Positions 25,101-33,825 of a stretch of DNA of 64,000 nucleotides are shown here, in pieces. This DNA comes from Sphaeroforma sirkka (lineage: Eukaryota; Opisthokonta; Ichthyosporea; Ichthyophonida): the NCBI GenBank assembly GCA_001586965.3, contig LUCW03002172.1, forward strand, positions 52,501 to 116,500, in the 5' to 3' direction. A model generated the notes under the pieces. The model was not told where the DNA came from and did not search any database. It worked only from the letters and a program-made list of their open reading frames with translations. The position numbers and the translations under genes were made by a program. How positions within the stretch are numbered: position 1 is the first letter of the stretch; every line of letters begins with the position of its first letter.

Positions 25101-27755
25101 TGTTCTGTTGGGTTGTAGTGGGTTTGCTTGTTCTGTTGGGTTCTAGTCTTGGATTTGCTTGTTCTGTTGGGTTCTAGTCTTAGGTATGCTTGTTCTGTTG
25201 GGTTCTAGTCTTGGGTTTGCGTGTTCTGTTGGGTTCTAGTCTTGGGTTTTCGTGTTCTGTTGGGTACTAGTCTTGGGTTTGCTTGTTCTGTTGGGTTCTA
25301 GTCTTGGGTATGCTTGTTCTGTTGGGTTCTAGTCTTGGGTTTGCTTGTTCTGTTGGGTTCTAGTCTTGGGTTTGCTTGTTTTGTTGGGTTCTAGTGGGTT
25401 TGCTTGTTCTGTTGGTTTCTAGTCTTGGGTTTACTTGTTCTGTTGGGTTCTAGTCTTGGGTTTGCTTGTTCTGTTTGGGTTCTAGTCTTGGGTTTGCGTG
25501 TTCTGTTGGTTTCTAGTCTTGGGTATGCTTGTTCTGTTGGATTCTAGTCTTGGGTATGCTTGTTCTGTTGGGTTCTAGTCTTGGGTTTGCTTGTTCTGTT
25601 GGGTTCTAGTCTTGGGTTTGCCTGTTCTGTTGGTTTCTAGTCTTGGGTATGCTTGTTCTGTTGGATTCTAGTGTTGGGTATGCTTGTTCTGTTGGGTTCT
25701 AGTCTTGGGTTTGCTTGTTCTGTTGGGTTCTAGTCTTGGGTTTGCTTGTTCTGTTGGGTTCTAGTCTTGGGTGTGCGTGTTCTGTTGGGTTCTAGTCTTG
25801 GGTTTGCTTGTTCTGTTGGGTTCTAGTCTTGGATTTGCTTGTTCTGTTGGGTTTTAGTCTTGGGTATGCTTGTTCTGTTGGGTTCTAGTCTTGGGTTTGC
25901 TTGTTCTGTTGGGTTTTAGTCTTGGGTTTGCTTGTTCTGTTGGGTTCTAGTCTTGGGTTTGCTTTGTCCTGTTTGGTTTTTAGTCTTGGGTTTGCTTGTT
26001 CTGTTGGTTTCTAGTCTTGGGTTTGCTTGTTCTGTTGGGTTCTAGTCTTGGGTTTGCTGGTTCTGTTGGGTTCTAGTCTTGTGTTGACATGGCGTGCACT
26101 ACGGATAGGCGGTACCTCATCTCATATCACAGTAGCAAATAACACAGTGTCAGTGGCACTTTAAATCACAAACATAGCACCTTGTCAGTACCACACTATT
26201 TCACAGCAGCAATAGCATTTCAAACATGCTGTTAAGTAATTCAATACCAAATTATAATTTTACACAACACACACAGATACTCCCTATTGTCATACAGACC
26301 AGGTGACTTGCCTGAGCGTCGCAGTTGGTCGTGGCTGTCCGCTTCTCCGTTGGCGCACATGTGTTATCGTCGTCACAGGTTTTGAATTGGCAACAGTTTG
26401 TGCACTGCAGGTTAGCGCAGTTTGAGTTACTGTTGCTGTCGTCGGCCTCAATACCGGCGCCGCGCTCGGCGCAATTGACATCGGCACACACCAATTGTTC
26501 GCAGCTGGGTATGTAAGTGGGATATAAAAATAGAACCCTACATGTGAGTGCTCAACGATAAAGTGCTGGGCCCATACAGAGACCTAAACCCTGAACCCTA
26601 AACCTTAAACCCTAGCCGTATGTATACCCACACACCCACTAGTTCACAGCTCCAGACAACCGGTCTATTTAAGACTCACTCACGCCTATCTACACCTACC
26701 AATTGCTACACGCATCGTCGTCGCAGTTGTTCTGGTTAACCCGCTCCTCCTCTCCAGGGTCACAGACGTTATCTGTCGTACATGTCAGCTGCCGGCAGCA
26801 GTTACTGCAGTCACTATCTTCACAATCCGTGTCTGTCGTGCGTTCCTTTCCAGCATCACAGTCTGGATCACAGGTTAGCTGTGTACAACAGTTAACACAG
26901 GTGCTGTCGTCGCACAGAGTGTCGTCGTCTCCGTTCTTCACCTCGCCGTATACGCAGGGACGCTCCACAGAGCACACCAGATCGTCGCAACAGTTGGAGC
27001 AGCGGTTGTCTGTACGAAAGCAGTTGAATGTATATGAAAGAGAAGGTAAAGTGTTACTTTGTGCAGTGATTAGATTCTGATATAACAGTACATTTAAAAG
27101 GGAAAGTAGAGTTGTGTGTGTGTGTTTGTGTATGTATTTGTATATATGTATGTTACTTTTTTTAGTGTTTATTGGTGCGTGTGCGTCTGATACAACAGTA
27201 CATATAGAAATAGAAAGTAAAGTTGTGTGGGTGTGTGGGTGGGTGTGTATGTATGTATATATTTGTACAGTGTTCAGATATTGGTGTGTGTGCGCCTGAT
27301 ATAACAGTACAAATCAAAATGGAAAGTAAAGTTGTGTGCGTGTGTGTGTATGTATGTATATATGTATGTCACTTTGTGCTGTGTTTTGATAATAGTGTCT
27401 ATGCGCCTGATACACTAGTACACTCAGCACTATACCACTAACTACCTTTAAAACTACAATGCATCGACAAAGCACCAGGCCAACACTGTACTCGCACACC
27501 TAAACCCACTTACCATCGCAATCAGTGTCTCCAGACTTTCTCTGGCTGTCGGTGCAGGTGACATCGGTGTCACATTCCAACTGTTCGCAGCAACCCGAAC
27601 AGTCGCCGTTGATGCAGAATCTCTGGTCCGTGTCGCGCTGGCCAGATGGACAGCGGAACTCAGAACACCGATCAGGTACGCAGCTGTAGGTATGGTTAAT
27701 TACATTTTGATATATAATTAACTATATATTAAATGAGAAAAATAAAACATACATT

Positions 27756-27794
<39 letters not shown>

Positions 27795-30700
27795 AATTGC
27801 TACAGGAATCCACGGTGCACAGCTCATCCGCCGATTCGACCTCTGTGGCATCGCACTCGACATCAGCACACACTCGCTGGACGCAGCAGTTGGCGCAGGA
27901 GTCCATTGTGCACTCGGTATCGTCCGTACGAATGATACCGGCTCCACACGTGGTGTCGGTACAAAGCTGTGAATGAATATGAAACGAGTTTGAGTGAGAT
28001 CTTTATGCGAGGCGTATCGCTGAGCTTAAGCACCGTGGTCAGCCTAATGCGCAGGCCCATCGCACCAGCAACATGCTAGGTCGTACCAGCTATTGCACTA
28101 CAACCGAATATAACTGGATGCAGTTTACGCCCTGACATTCGCGGATGAATTGTTATAGAACCGCTGTACCTAATGAACTTCCCGCCCTGACTTCAACAAA
28201 CAATTCCGCACAAAGCTCCATCAACACGCGTTCCAGTACACACTCACCAGTTGCTCGCAGCAATTGGTTCCTTGTGGATCCGAGAAGGTCTCATCACCGC
28301 TTTGCACCAGCCCAGGGCCACACGTGCGACTGCTACAGTCCTCTAGTTCACAGCAATTCGAACAGTTATCCGATGAACAGTTTTCGTCTCCGGTCTCGTA
28401 CTCTTCTGTACGGCACGTGTCATCTGCATTGCATGTCAACTGCCTACAGCAGCCATTGCAGTCGTCGTCTGCGCATTGTTCCTGGTCGGTGCGCTCCTCT
28501 CCCGCCTCACACTCAAACTCTGAGCACAGCAGAGGCTTGCAGCAATTCGCGCAGGAGTCCGTGTTACAGTCCTCTCGCGGGGTCTGCTCAAAGCCGTCCC
28601 GGCACGGACGTACCTCGGCGCAGGAGCGTTGCCTGCAGCAGTTGGTGCATTCGTCATCGTCACACACAGTGGCGGAGGTTACCACCTCCCCAGGCACACA
28701 TTCGTGGTTGCCACACACCAGTTGTCGGCAGCAGTTAGAGCAGGCGTTGTTAGTGCAATCCGTTGCTCCGGTACTCACAAAGCCCGGCGCACACTCCGAG
28801 ATCTGGACCGCACACGTTCTACGCACACAGCAGTTGGAACAGTCGTCGTCCACACAGTCCTCGTCCGAGGTTCGCTCGAAGCCTGGATTGCAGCTTTCAT
28901 CGGCACACTTGCGTTGCACACAGCAGTTGTCACAGCCATCCTCCTCACAACGCTCATCCCCACTGGGACCCTCTCCAGGCACATTGCAGGGGTTGTTAGA
29001 GCACAGCTCGGGCCGACAGCAGTTGTAGCAGTTGTCTGTGGTGCAGTCGCCCTGGCCGGGAATAGGCACAAAGTTGGGTGGGCACTCGTACGCATCGCAC
29101 GTCAGTTGGGTGCAGCAATTCACGCAGCTCAGCGTAGAGCAGTCCTCTACCTCCGAGTTGCGCACCTTACCTTCGCCACAGAAACCGTCTGTGGCACAGG
29201 TCAGCTGCTCGCAGCAGTTGGCGCAGTCATCGTCTGTACAGTTCAGGTCGCCTGTGGCCGCCTCACCGCCTGAGCATGTGGAGGGGTCACAGACAAGCTG
29301 TGTGCAACACTCTGTGCACACGTCTGTGTCACATGTGGTGATGTCTGCGTTCTTCTCTTGGCCAGCGGGACACTTGTGGCCGGAGCACAACAGGGCCCGA
29401 CAACCTGTGGGAGTGCAAGGTAAGAGTTTGCGAAAGTCTTCTGGGTGGCAAATGACACATTCACAGATCATGTGGGTTTCAACATGTTCATTCATGGCTG
29501 TGAAGGGGATAATATACAAAATATATATACGTCTTTGCTTACTCAAAGCAATCATTATATGGATTTATACACTATATTAGATAGACACTGAGGAGGTACC
29601 ATAAAAGATGCTGGTAAGCACCGCTTATCAATGCACATGGCGTGGTAGTTGTGCTTTACGATGGTCCCACAAGGCCGATAGGCAATAAGCTATCCATCCA
29701 CAGCACATGCACTTGCACGAATACAACCAACAGACTGAACTCATTCTTAGTTCAGCTATTCAGTAGCTTACAGTTGGCACATTCGTCATTGGTGCAATTA
29801 ACCGCAGCAGTCTTCTCAAACCCGTCTTCGCATGTGATTGAGGCGCAGGTCAGCTGCTCACAGCAACCGTCGCAACTCACATCAAGACATTCCACAAGTG
29901 CAGTTTCAGTGAAACCAGCAGCGCAGTCCTAAAAGGAAAAGGAGTGGCGTGCGAAACGTGATATGGATTATAAATATGGGTGTAGAGTTTTGCGATCACT
30001 TGATTGCATTTGATATAAATAAAACAGTTGCTTGACAGAACATGAGTGATGAACATACAATAAAAAACACGTTTCAAAAAGGAACGGACATACGTGCAGA
30101 CCAGGATAGGTTGCGACATTTGAGAAATTAATGCAATGAAGTGATATAAAACTGTCAATGGATTTGATTTCATGCTGGGCAAACATGAGTTTCCTATTAA
30201 TATCAACATAGCACCAGTTGTACATCGGGGGTGACTTACCGCGTCTTCGACACAGGTCTTGGCGAGCACACAGCAGTTAGTGCAGTCGTCGACAGAATCA
30301 CAGGTATCCTCTCCGGTACGGTCAAAGCCTGGTGGGCACTCATTTGCGCTGCAGGAGATATCCTTGCAACAGTTGGCGCACGAATCAGAGGTACACTCGG
30401 TATCGCCAGTCTGGACGCTATCAGGGTCGTCACAGTCAATATCTGCGCACAGCAGTTGGTCGCAGCACTGTGTGCAGTCTTCGTCCTGGCAGCTCTCGTC
30501 AATCTGCTCAGCGATTCGCACCGATCCAGGGCCACAGTTGGCATCTTCTCGGCAGGTGATCTCACGGAAGCATCTGTCGCAGTTCCCGGGCGATATATTC
30601 CCGAGATCGTCACGGCAGAAGACCAGCTCAGTGCGTGTCAAAAACGGATCGGGTATAGGGTTACCCCGACATAGGTTCTCAGAGGGTGTGCCTGTGCAAC

Positions 30701-32620
30701 ATTCTCCACAACTCTCTGAAGTGCACTCCAATACGCCGGTACGCGCAGATCCAGTGGGACATGTCACATCGTCGTCGCAGAGTATCTGACGACAACAGTT
30801 TGTGCAGACGACATCGTCGCATTGTTCGTCGCCTGAAATGGTTAGACCCACCCCGCACACGACGTTCTCACAGCTGTCTTGTTCATCGCTACCGTCATCA
30901 CATGGCGGACAGGGAAGCAGTCCGTTCCAGTTGTTACCTGTGGTGTAATATGAACGTTAGATCGAGCGCAACCAACGAAGGCTGTTTAAGCGGCTTCTAG
31001 TGCGAATCATAGAATGCAACTTGCCATGAGTAACTGAGCGCCAATGTGTAAAGACAGCACACATACATACGGCAATGTCATGCTTTCATTGGCCTGCACC
31101 TCATGTATGCACTACGGTACGCATTATACGAGAAGCACAGCCGTACGCAATCGATAGCAATCAGCAACCGAAACATGATAAATGCCTTCGTTCTCACATA
31201 CGAAAGCTACGCCAACCATATATGCAAATTCAGAACAATGTAGCATCTTAGTTCGAATGTCGCTTTTCTTTGGAGTCACCTATATTTTCATTACTTACCG
31301 AACAATGGAAACTGTGGGCATGGGCAGATCGTTGGTAAGCACACGGTGATGACAGGTCCGGTGAAGGTATTCTCGCAGAATAAGTTCTCGTACGCACAGA
31401 AGCTCGTAGAAGCACAGTCGGATGTAACATTCACCGTGTCACAGGCGAATGGTGTGCACATGAGCCCTTCTGAGATAAAGTTAGGGCTGCACACGGCACA
31501 GACCCACTCGAAAGCACCGGATGAGGAATTGTACCAGGTGCTCAGCGCCATACAGTCGCTGGGGAGGGCTATAGAGGTAGGAAGGTTCCAATCGTGAGTG
31601 GTTAGACTATGGCATCAGCACTATCAGCACTACGCCCGCGAGATATCAAGAATACTGACGTTCATCCCAAATTGAAGCACAAAATGTGTGTTAGTGGGTT
31701 GTCAATTGTGTTGAGCAATTCAGTGGGTCCGTGTATTAAACAGACTAAGTAAATAATGGAGACTTGAACATGCCTTCAGAACTCACATTTGCATTTCATA
31801 CCATTTTCAAAGGATGTTGGCAACTTACAAACTACACGATCAAAACAGTGGAGGTGAATATTCAGCCAACATCACGTGCACATTGTAATTGCATACACAA
31901 TACTCCCGATGACTTATGACGATGGCATACTTAAACCTGTGCAGATATATTCAACCACACATTGGTGCACATACCTGGTTCGGGTCCGGGGCCCGGGGGT
32001 GTGAGTGATCCACTTGGGTCGGGCAAGGAAATGCCACAGTACACGAAACCTGTCACGGAAGTACTGTTTAGCGCACACTGTGCGATTCCAGAGTATGTGA
32101 GATTCAGGACTGCTTGCTGGCAAGCATCTTCACAGACTGTTCCTACGATGGTCGAGATGGACTTGTTTGCAGTTCCCGTTGTGTAATAATCCGAAAAGTG
32201 TATTGGATACTCTGCAGTGCACCCAGGTGACTCACATATCAAATCATTCAGTTCGGTCTTAATTGCTTGAAAGTCTGCAAATGTGATGCTGCCCCTTACA
32301 CAGAGCTCTACTACTGAGCAATTAGGCGCATTTATCAGACCACATTCGTTAGCTTCAACTAAACGCGTCACCACAACGGTCTCTGTCTCGATGTCAGTTT
32401 TGTATTCAGTGATGGCACTCTGGAAGGCATCGCCCATGTCGCTCGTTTCTGCAGTCATAGCTGTGCTGGATATCATACCATTGCCTGTGCCTGATCCCTT
32501 ATTTCCGATGATCGGTGCAGCACCACCCACCTTCACCAAGTCTGCCTTGACAAATGTATTTAAAGACGCGATCGAGGCCAAATATCCGATGCCCAGAGGC
32601 AGCGTACAAAGGTGCACCAT
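1..32620 (-). CDS. Multi-exon gene for a secreted, modular cysteine-rich protein (whole gene model, 3' end beyond window)
   Basis: The coding exons, in order on the minus strand, are 32620-31975, 31568-31299, 30937-30240, 29928-29772, 29404-28248, 27966-27794, 27683-27514, 27009-26700, 26504-26312, 2998-2784, 2487-2395, 1879-1565, 1269-1153, 887-702, 530-208 and probably 76-1. Every junction has an AG acceptor and a GT donor (one GC), and all exon lengths keep the frame. The product has a hydrophobic N-terminus, about 300 residues with several N-x-S/T sites and a Pro-Gly linker, then about 38 modules of the form C-x(3-5)-C-x(1-3)-G...C-x(2-3)-D-x-C-x-N-C-C-x-Q-x-x-C, then a non-modular region. 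The signal-like start and dense cysteines imply an extracellular, disulfide-rich protein such as a wall, matrix or adhesion molecule; that role is inference. I do not recognise the family. One intron is 23.3 kb long and filled by a minisatellite. Confidence 0.85.
208..530 (-). CDS. Exon 15: end of the module array and start of a non-modular region
   Basis: The acceptor ACACAG completes ENC|CVTCGDD. The following 100 residues (EQCEYFSAIDKWL, DSGTCQVIVCREL, VVPLFNRAITNAD) lack NCC modules and have fewer cysteines. The exon ends ATCG|GTAAGA in phase 1. It may start another domain, which I cannot identify. Confidence 0.82.
702..887 (-). CDS. Exon 14: two modules (186 bp, phase 2-2)
   Basis: The exon runs from acceptor CTCCGCAG to donor AACTG|GTGAGT. 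It encodes RQKTCADDGNTC, CSSCCEDRLC and the start of CENC|C. These are the last canonical modules in the window. Confidence 0.86.
978..1131. repeat. AT then GT microsatellite in intron 13
   Basis: An (AT)n run, a TATG/TGTG mixed stretch and a (GT)n run fill the intron between exons 13 and 14. No coding signal is present. Confidence 0.95.
1153..1269 (-). CDS. Exon 13: single-module cassette exon (117 bp, phase 2-2)
   Basis: The exon runs from acceptor CTACCACAG to donor TGCAG|GTAAGA. It encodes CKQLVCGTDSEDC through CAKCC. The downstream donor falls two codons later than in the other modules, after CCR. The downstream intron carries AT and GT microsatellites. Confidence 0.85.
1565..1879 (-). 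CDS. Exon 12: three modules (315 bp, phase 2-2)
   Basis: The exon runs from acceptor TGTCACAG to donor AATTG|GTATGT. It encodes CVDQLC, CDNCCTQQTC and CSDCCVAVAC, then a longer spacer with DRVCSETAPDLC. It is symmetric in phase, like exons 11, 13 and 14. Confidence 0.87.
1880..2394. other. Intron 11, with two diverged copies of a short repeat
   Basis: The intron is 515 bp. A stretch with TGCAAATAAGCACACACACG occurs near 2278 and again near 2352, about 75 bp apart. Nothing else is recognised. Confidence 0.6.
2395..2487 (-). CDS. Exon 11: single-module cassette exon (93 bp, phase 2-2)
   Basis: The exon runs from acceptor CGCCCAG to donor AATTG|GTATGT. It encodes exactly one module from one split NC|C codon to the next (CTQLVCDDVTC to CTNC). 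Its length divides by three and both ends are phase 2, so including or skipping it keeps the frame. Confidence 0.85.
2784..2998 (-). CDS. Exon 10: first exon after the giant intron
   Basis: The acceptor is CACTACAG, just beyond the end of the minisatellite, in phase 0. The exon encodes GCANCCTGKTC, CDNCCEVRTC and the start of CGNC|C. The donor is AATTG|GTGAGT in phase 2. Confidence 0.88.
3071..26085 (+). repeat. 23-kb minisatellite array, 31-bp unit, about 740 copies, inside intron 9
   Basis: The typical unit is GGGTTCTAGTCTTGGG followed by a T-rich 15-base half ending in TTCTGTT, 31 bp in all. The plus strand is G/T-rich and the sense (minus) strand is A/C-rich. Unit variants differ at the bases before GC (TTTGC, TATGC, CATGC, TTTAC). 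Shortened units lacking TCTT mark higher-order groups in the outer parts. The middle (about 8.2-20 kb) is nearly uniform. Open frames of 60-160 codons across the array come from its lack of stops in some phases plus indels and are not genes. The array ends abruptly near both splice sites' flanks. Confidence 0.97.
26086..26311. other. Unique 5' end of the giant intron
   Basis: This is non-repetitive sequence between the minisatellite and the GC donor of exon 9. It has several short echoes (cacag-rich) but no gene. Confidence 0.6.
26312..26504 (-). CDS. Exon 9: last exon before the giant intron, GC donor
   Basis: The acceptor ACCCAG joins in phase 2. The exon encodes CCEQLVCADVNC then CTNCCQFKTC and ends CTCAG|GCAAGT. 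A GC donor with an otherwise perfect consensus is needed. Joining here to exon 10 gives CDAQGCANCC, exactly the module consensus, which strongly supports it. The intron that follows is 23,313 bp. Confidence 0.82.
26583..26615. repeat. Interstitial telomere-like repeats (CCCTAAA type) in intron 8
   Basis: About four and a half slightly varied copies of the heptamer CCCTAAA (complement TTTAGGG) lie between exons 8 and 9. A plant- or protist-type telomere repeat is the closest known match. The run is short and could be chance or a double-strand-break repair scar. Confidence 0.6.
26700..27009 (-). CDS. Exon 8: four modules
   Basis: The exon runs from acceptor GTACAG to donor AATTG|GTAGGT, phase 1 to 2. 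It encodes CSNCCDDLVC, CVNCCTQLTC, CSNCCRQLTC and the start of CSNC|CEQLVC. The last Cys codon of the NC|C pair is split by the intron. Confidence 0.88.
27040..27430. repeat. Tandem repeat of about 110 bp, three to four copies, in intron 7
   Basis: The phrase CTGATATAACAGTAC or close variants recurs near 27077, 27187, 27296 and 27407. Between the copies are GT-rich and TATG-rich stretches. It lies wholly within the intron between exons 7 and 8. Confidence 0.75.
27514..27683 (-). CDS. Exon 7: cysteine module exon
   Basis: The acceptor CTACAG completes the split Cys codon (SNC|CVPDRC). The exon encodes CSGCCEQLEC and ends GATG|GTAAGT in phase 1. Splicing to exon 8 gives CDDNRCSNCC, the standard module spacing. 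Confidence 0.85.
27757..27793. repeat. (CA)n microsatellite forming the exon 6 donor
   Basis: A CA dinucleotide run on the plus strand ends directly at the exon 6 boundary. On the sense strand the intron therefore begins GTGTGTGT. The whole intron is only 110 bp. Confidence 0.9.
27794..27966 (-). CDS. Exon 6: two modules, donor inside a (GT)n tract
   Basis: The acceptor TTCACAG joins in phase 0 to exon 5, giving CCEQLLCTDTTC. The exon encodes CANCCVQRVC and ends at CSN plus TG of the next Cys codon (phase 2). The donor is the first GT of a pure GT dinucleotide tract, which is not a standard GTRAGT site. The reading frame and the match to exon 7 support it. Confidence 0.8.
28248..29404 (-). 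CDS. Exon 5: large exon with twelve uninterrupted modules
   Basis: The exon is 1,157 bp between CCACAG and CTG|GTGAGT, phase 1 to 0. It encodes about twelve consecutive modules, including CTECCTQLVC, CANCCEQLTC, CVNCCTQLTC, CSNCCVRRTC and CNGCCRQLTC. Each spacer has a CxPG or CxxG turn and an acidic D/E-x-D/N pair before the CxNCC. The last module is atypical (PQGTNCCEQL). No intron interrupts this block, unlike the modules downstream. Confidence 0.9.
29772..29928 (-). CDS. Exon 4: about one and a half modules
   Basis: A pyrimidine-rich acceptor (CTTTTAG) opens the exon and the donor is CAACT|GTAAGC. It encodes DCAAGFTET, then CDGCCEQLTC, and ends inside the first Cys codon of the next NCC motif (phase 1). 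That codon is completed by exon 5, giving CANCCRALLC. Confidence 0.85.
30240..30937 (-). CDS. Exon 3: first cysteine modules
   Basis: The exon lies between a CACAG acceptor and a GTAAGT donor, phase 1 to 0. After an acidic segment (CPPCDDGSDEQDSC) it encodes the first six modules (CTNCCRQILC, CGECC, a divergent CDRCFREITC, CTQCCDQLLC, CANCCKDISC, CTNCCVLAKTC). The third module has lost one cysteine of the CC pair, which suggests the array is older and less uniform at this end. Confidence 0.85.
31299..31568 (-). CDS. Exon 2: cysteine-containing linker region
   Basis: The acceptor TATAG joins in phase 1 to exon 1, giving PEPALPSDCMALSTW. The exon encodes about 90 residues with spaced cysteines (WVCAVC, CPCPQF) and two N-glycosylation sites (NSS, NVT). 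The donor is G|GTAAGT. It precedes the repeated modules and shows no NCC motif of its own. Confidence 0.8.
31975..32620 (-). CDS. Exon 1: signal-like N-terminus and glycosylation-rich region
   Basis: The start is the ATG at 32620-32618. An in-frame TGA lies about 40 bases upstream, with no AG acceptor in between, so this looks like the true first coding exon. The protein opens MVHLCTLPLGIGYLASIA, a hydrophobic run compatible with a signal peptide. The remaining 190 residues contain N-x-S/T sites (NCS, NKS, NLT, NST) and scattered cysteines, and end in a Pro/Gly-rich linker (TPPGPGPEP). The exon ends with CAG|GTATGT in phase 1. No known domain is recognised. Confidence 0.75.
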
Positions 32621-33300
32621 TGTGGCGTACAATAAATTCACCACACGAACACGCGTTCAATAGTTGCACCTGAATACTTTGTGGCAGTATTCGGGTATGT
32701 ATACTGTATGGGAATGAAGGGCCGAAGTCATAGTCAATACTATTACTATACGCTGGATAGGTATGCCAGAGCATATCATGATGAATCAGAGTATTTTTTC
32801 AACACAATGAAGATCGAAACAACCTCATTTTTTTTAAACTGAGTATAATCCACCTGATCAGATCCGATAGGCTGAAACATTTATATACGGCAGTCCGGCG
32901 ACTGGGGTGTCCGGCCGTCCGCTGGTCACAGTGATCACTGATCACTGATCTCTGGCATGATAAGACAGTAAATAGGTGCGCCATAGTCCTCTCCTTCCTT
33001 TCCTCATTCCTGTACCCGCCCAACAGTTTTCTGTACATTTATAAATATAAAAAATGTCTTTTGTCTTGCTGTTATCAGTGTTTTAAGTGTTTTCCATCCT
33101 CAGAGTCTTTTAAAATTGTACTTTGCACTAGTGGTTAAATAAGCACCAATAATACTAAGATGTTTTGCGGTGAGTATACTGGTAACTATGGACTATTTAA
33201 ATTTTAGAGTATGAGAAATGAAATACGAAGTTTTGGAATTTTCATAGCCTCCTGCGTCGACCTGCGAGGCTGCGACCTGCGGAGTCCTGATTCCTGAAGA
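32621..33300 (-). promoter_or_regulatory. Upstream flank of the cysteine-rich gene (5' UTR and promoter expected here)
   Basis: There is no gene in this stretch. TATA-like AT-rich words and a short tandem TGATCAC run (about 32935-32951) are present. No element can be assigned as a promoter from sequence alone; the call rests on position upstream of the start codon at 32620. Confidence 0.35.
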
Positions 33301-33416
33301 AGACAACTTGACTCCTGCATTTTTATATATAAAAATATTAAATATATTCTTTTGTGTGTGTGCAGTGTGCAGTGTGACTGTGTGTATAAAATGTTATTTT
33401 TTTACTTTTTATTTTT

Positions 33417-33417
<1 letters not shown>

Positions 33418-33513
<96 letters not shown>

Positions 33514-33535
33514 ATATTATGATGTGTGTGTGTGA

Positions 33536-33605
<70 letters not shown>

Positions 33606-33639
33606 GTGTGTGTGTGTGTGTGTGTGTGTATGTATTATA

Positions 33640-33716
<77 letters not shown>

Positions 33717-33744
33717 AACACATAAAAGTAAATAAATAACATTT

Positions 33745-33806
<62 letters not shown>

Positions 33807-33825
33807 ATATATATATATATATCTT
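33418..33825. repeat. Compound (AT)n-(GT)n-(AT)n-(AT)n microsatellite
   Basis: AT runs at about 33418-33511, 33634-33713 and 33751-33822 flank a GT run at 33517-33628. Open frames across it encode only YI or CV repeats and are not genes. Confidence 0.97.

Noticed and set aside
3071-26085. CRISPR array
   Set aside because: The repeats are head to tail with no unique spacers, and the genome is eukaryotic.
28145-29273. Long plus-strand open frames opposite the cysteine-rich exons
   Set aside because: They are antisense to exons with perfect splice phases and module structure. The Ser/Gln/Val-rich translations reflect the codon pattern of the real strand.
33308-33739. Open frames of YI and CV repeats
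   Set aside because: They are translations of AT and GT microsatellites. The same applies to 42595-42956, 51351-51581 and 852-1315.
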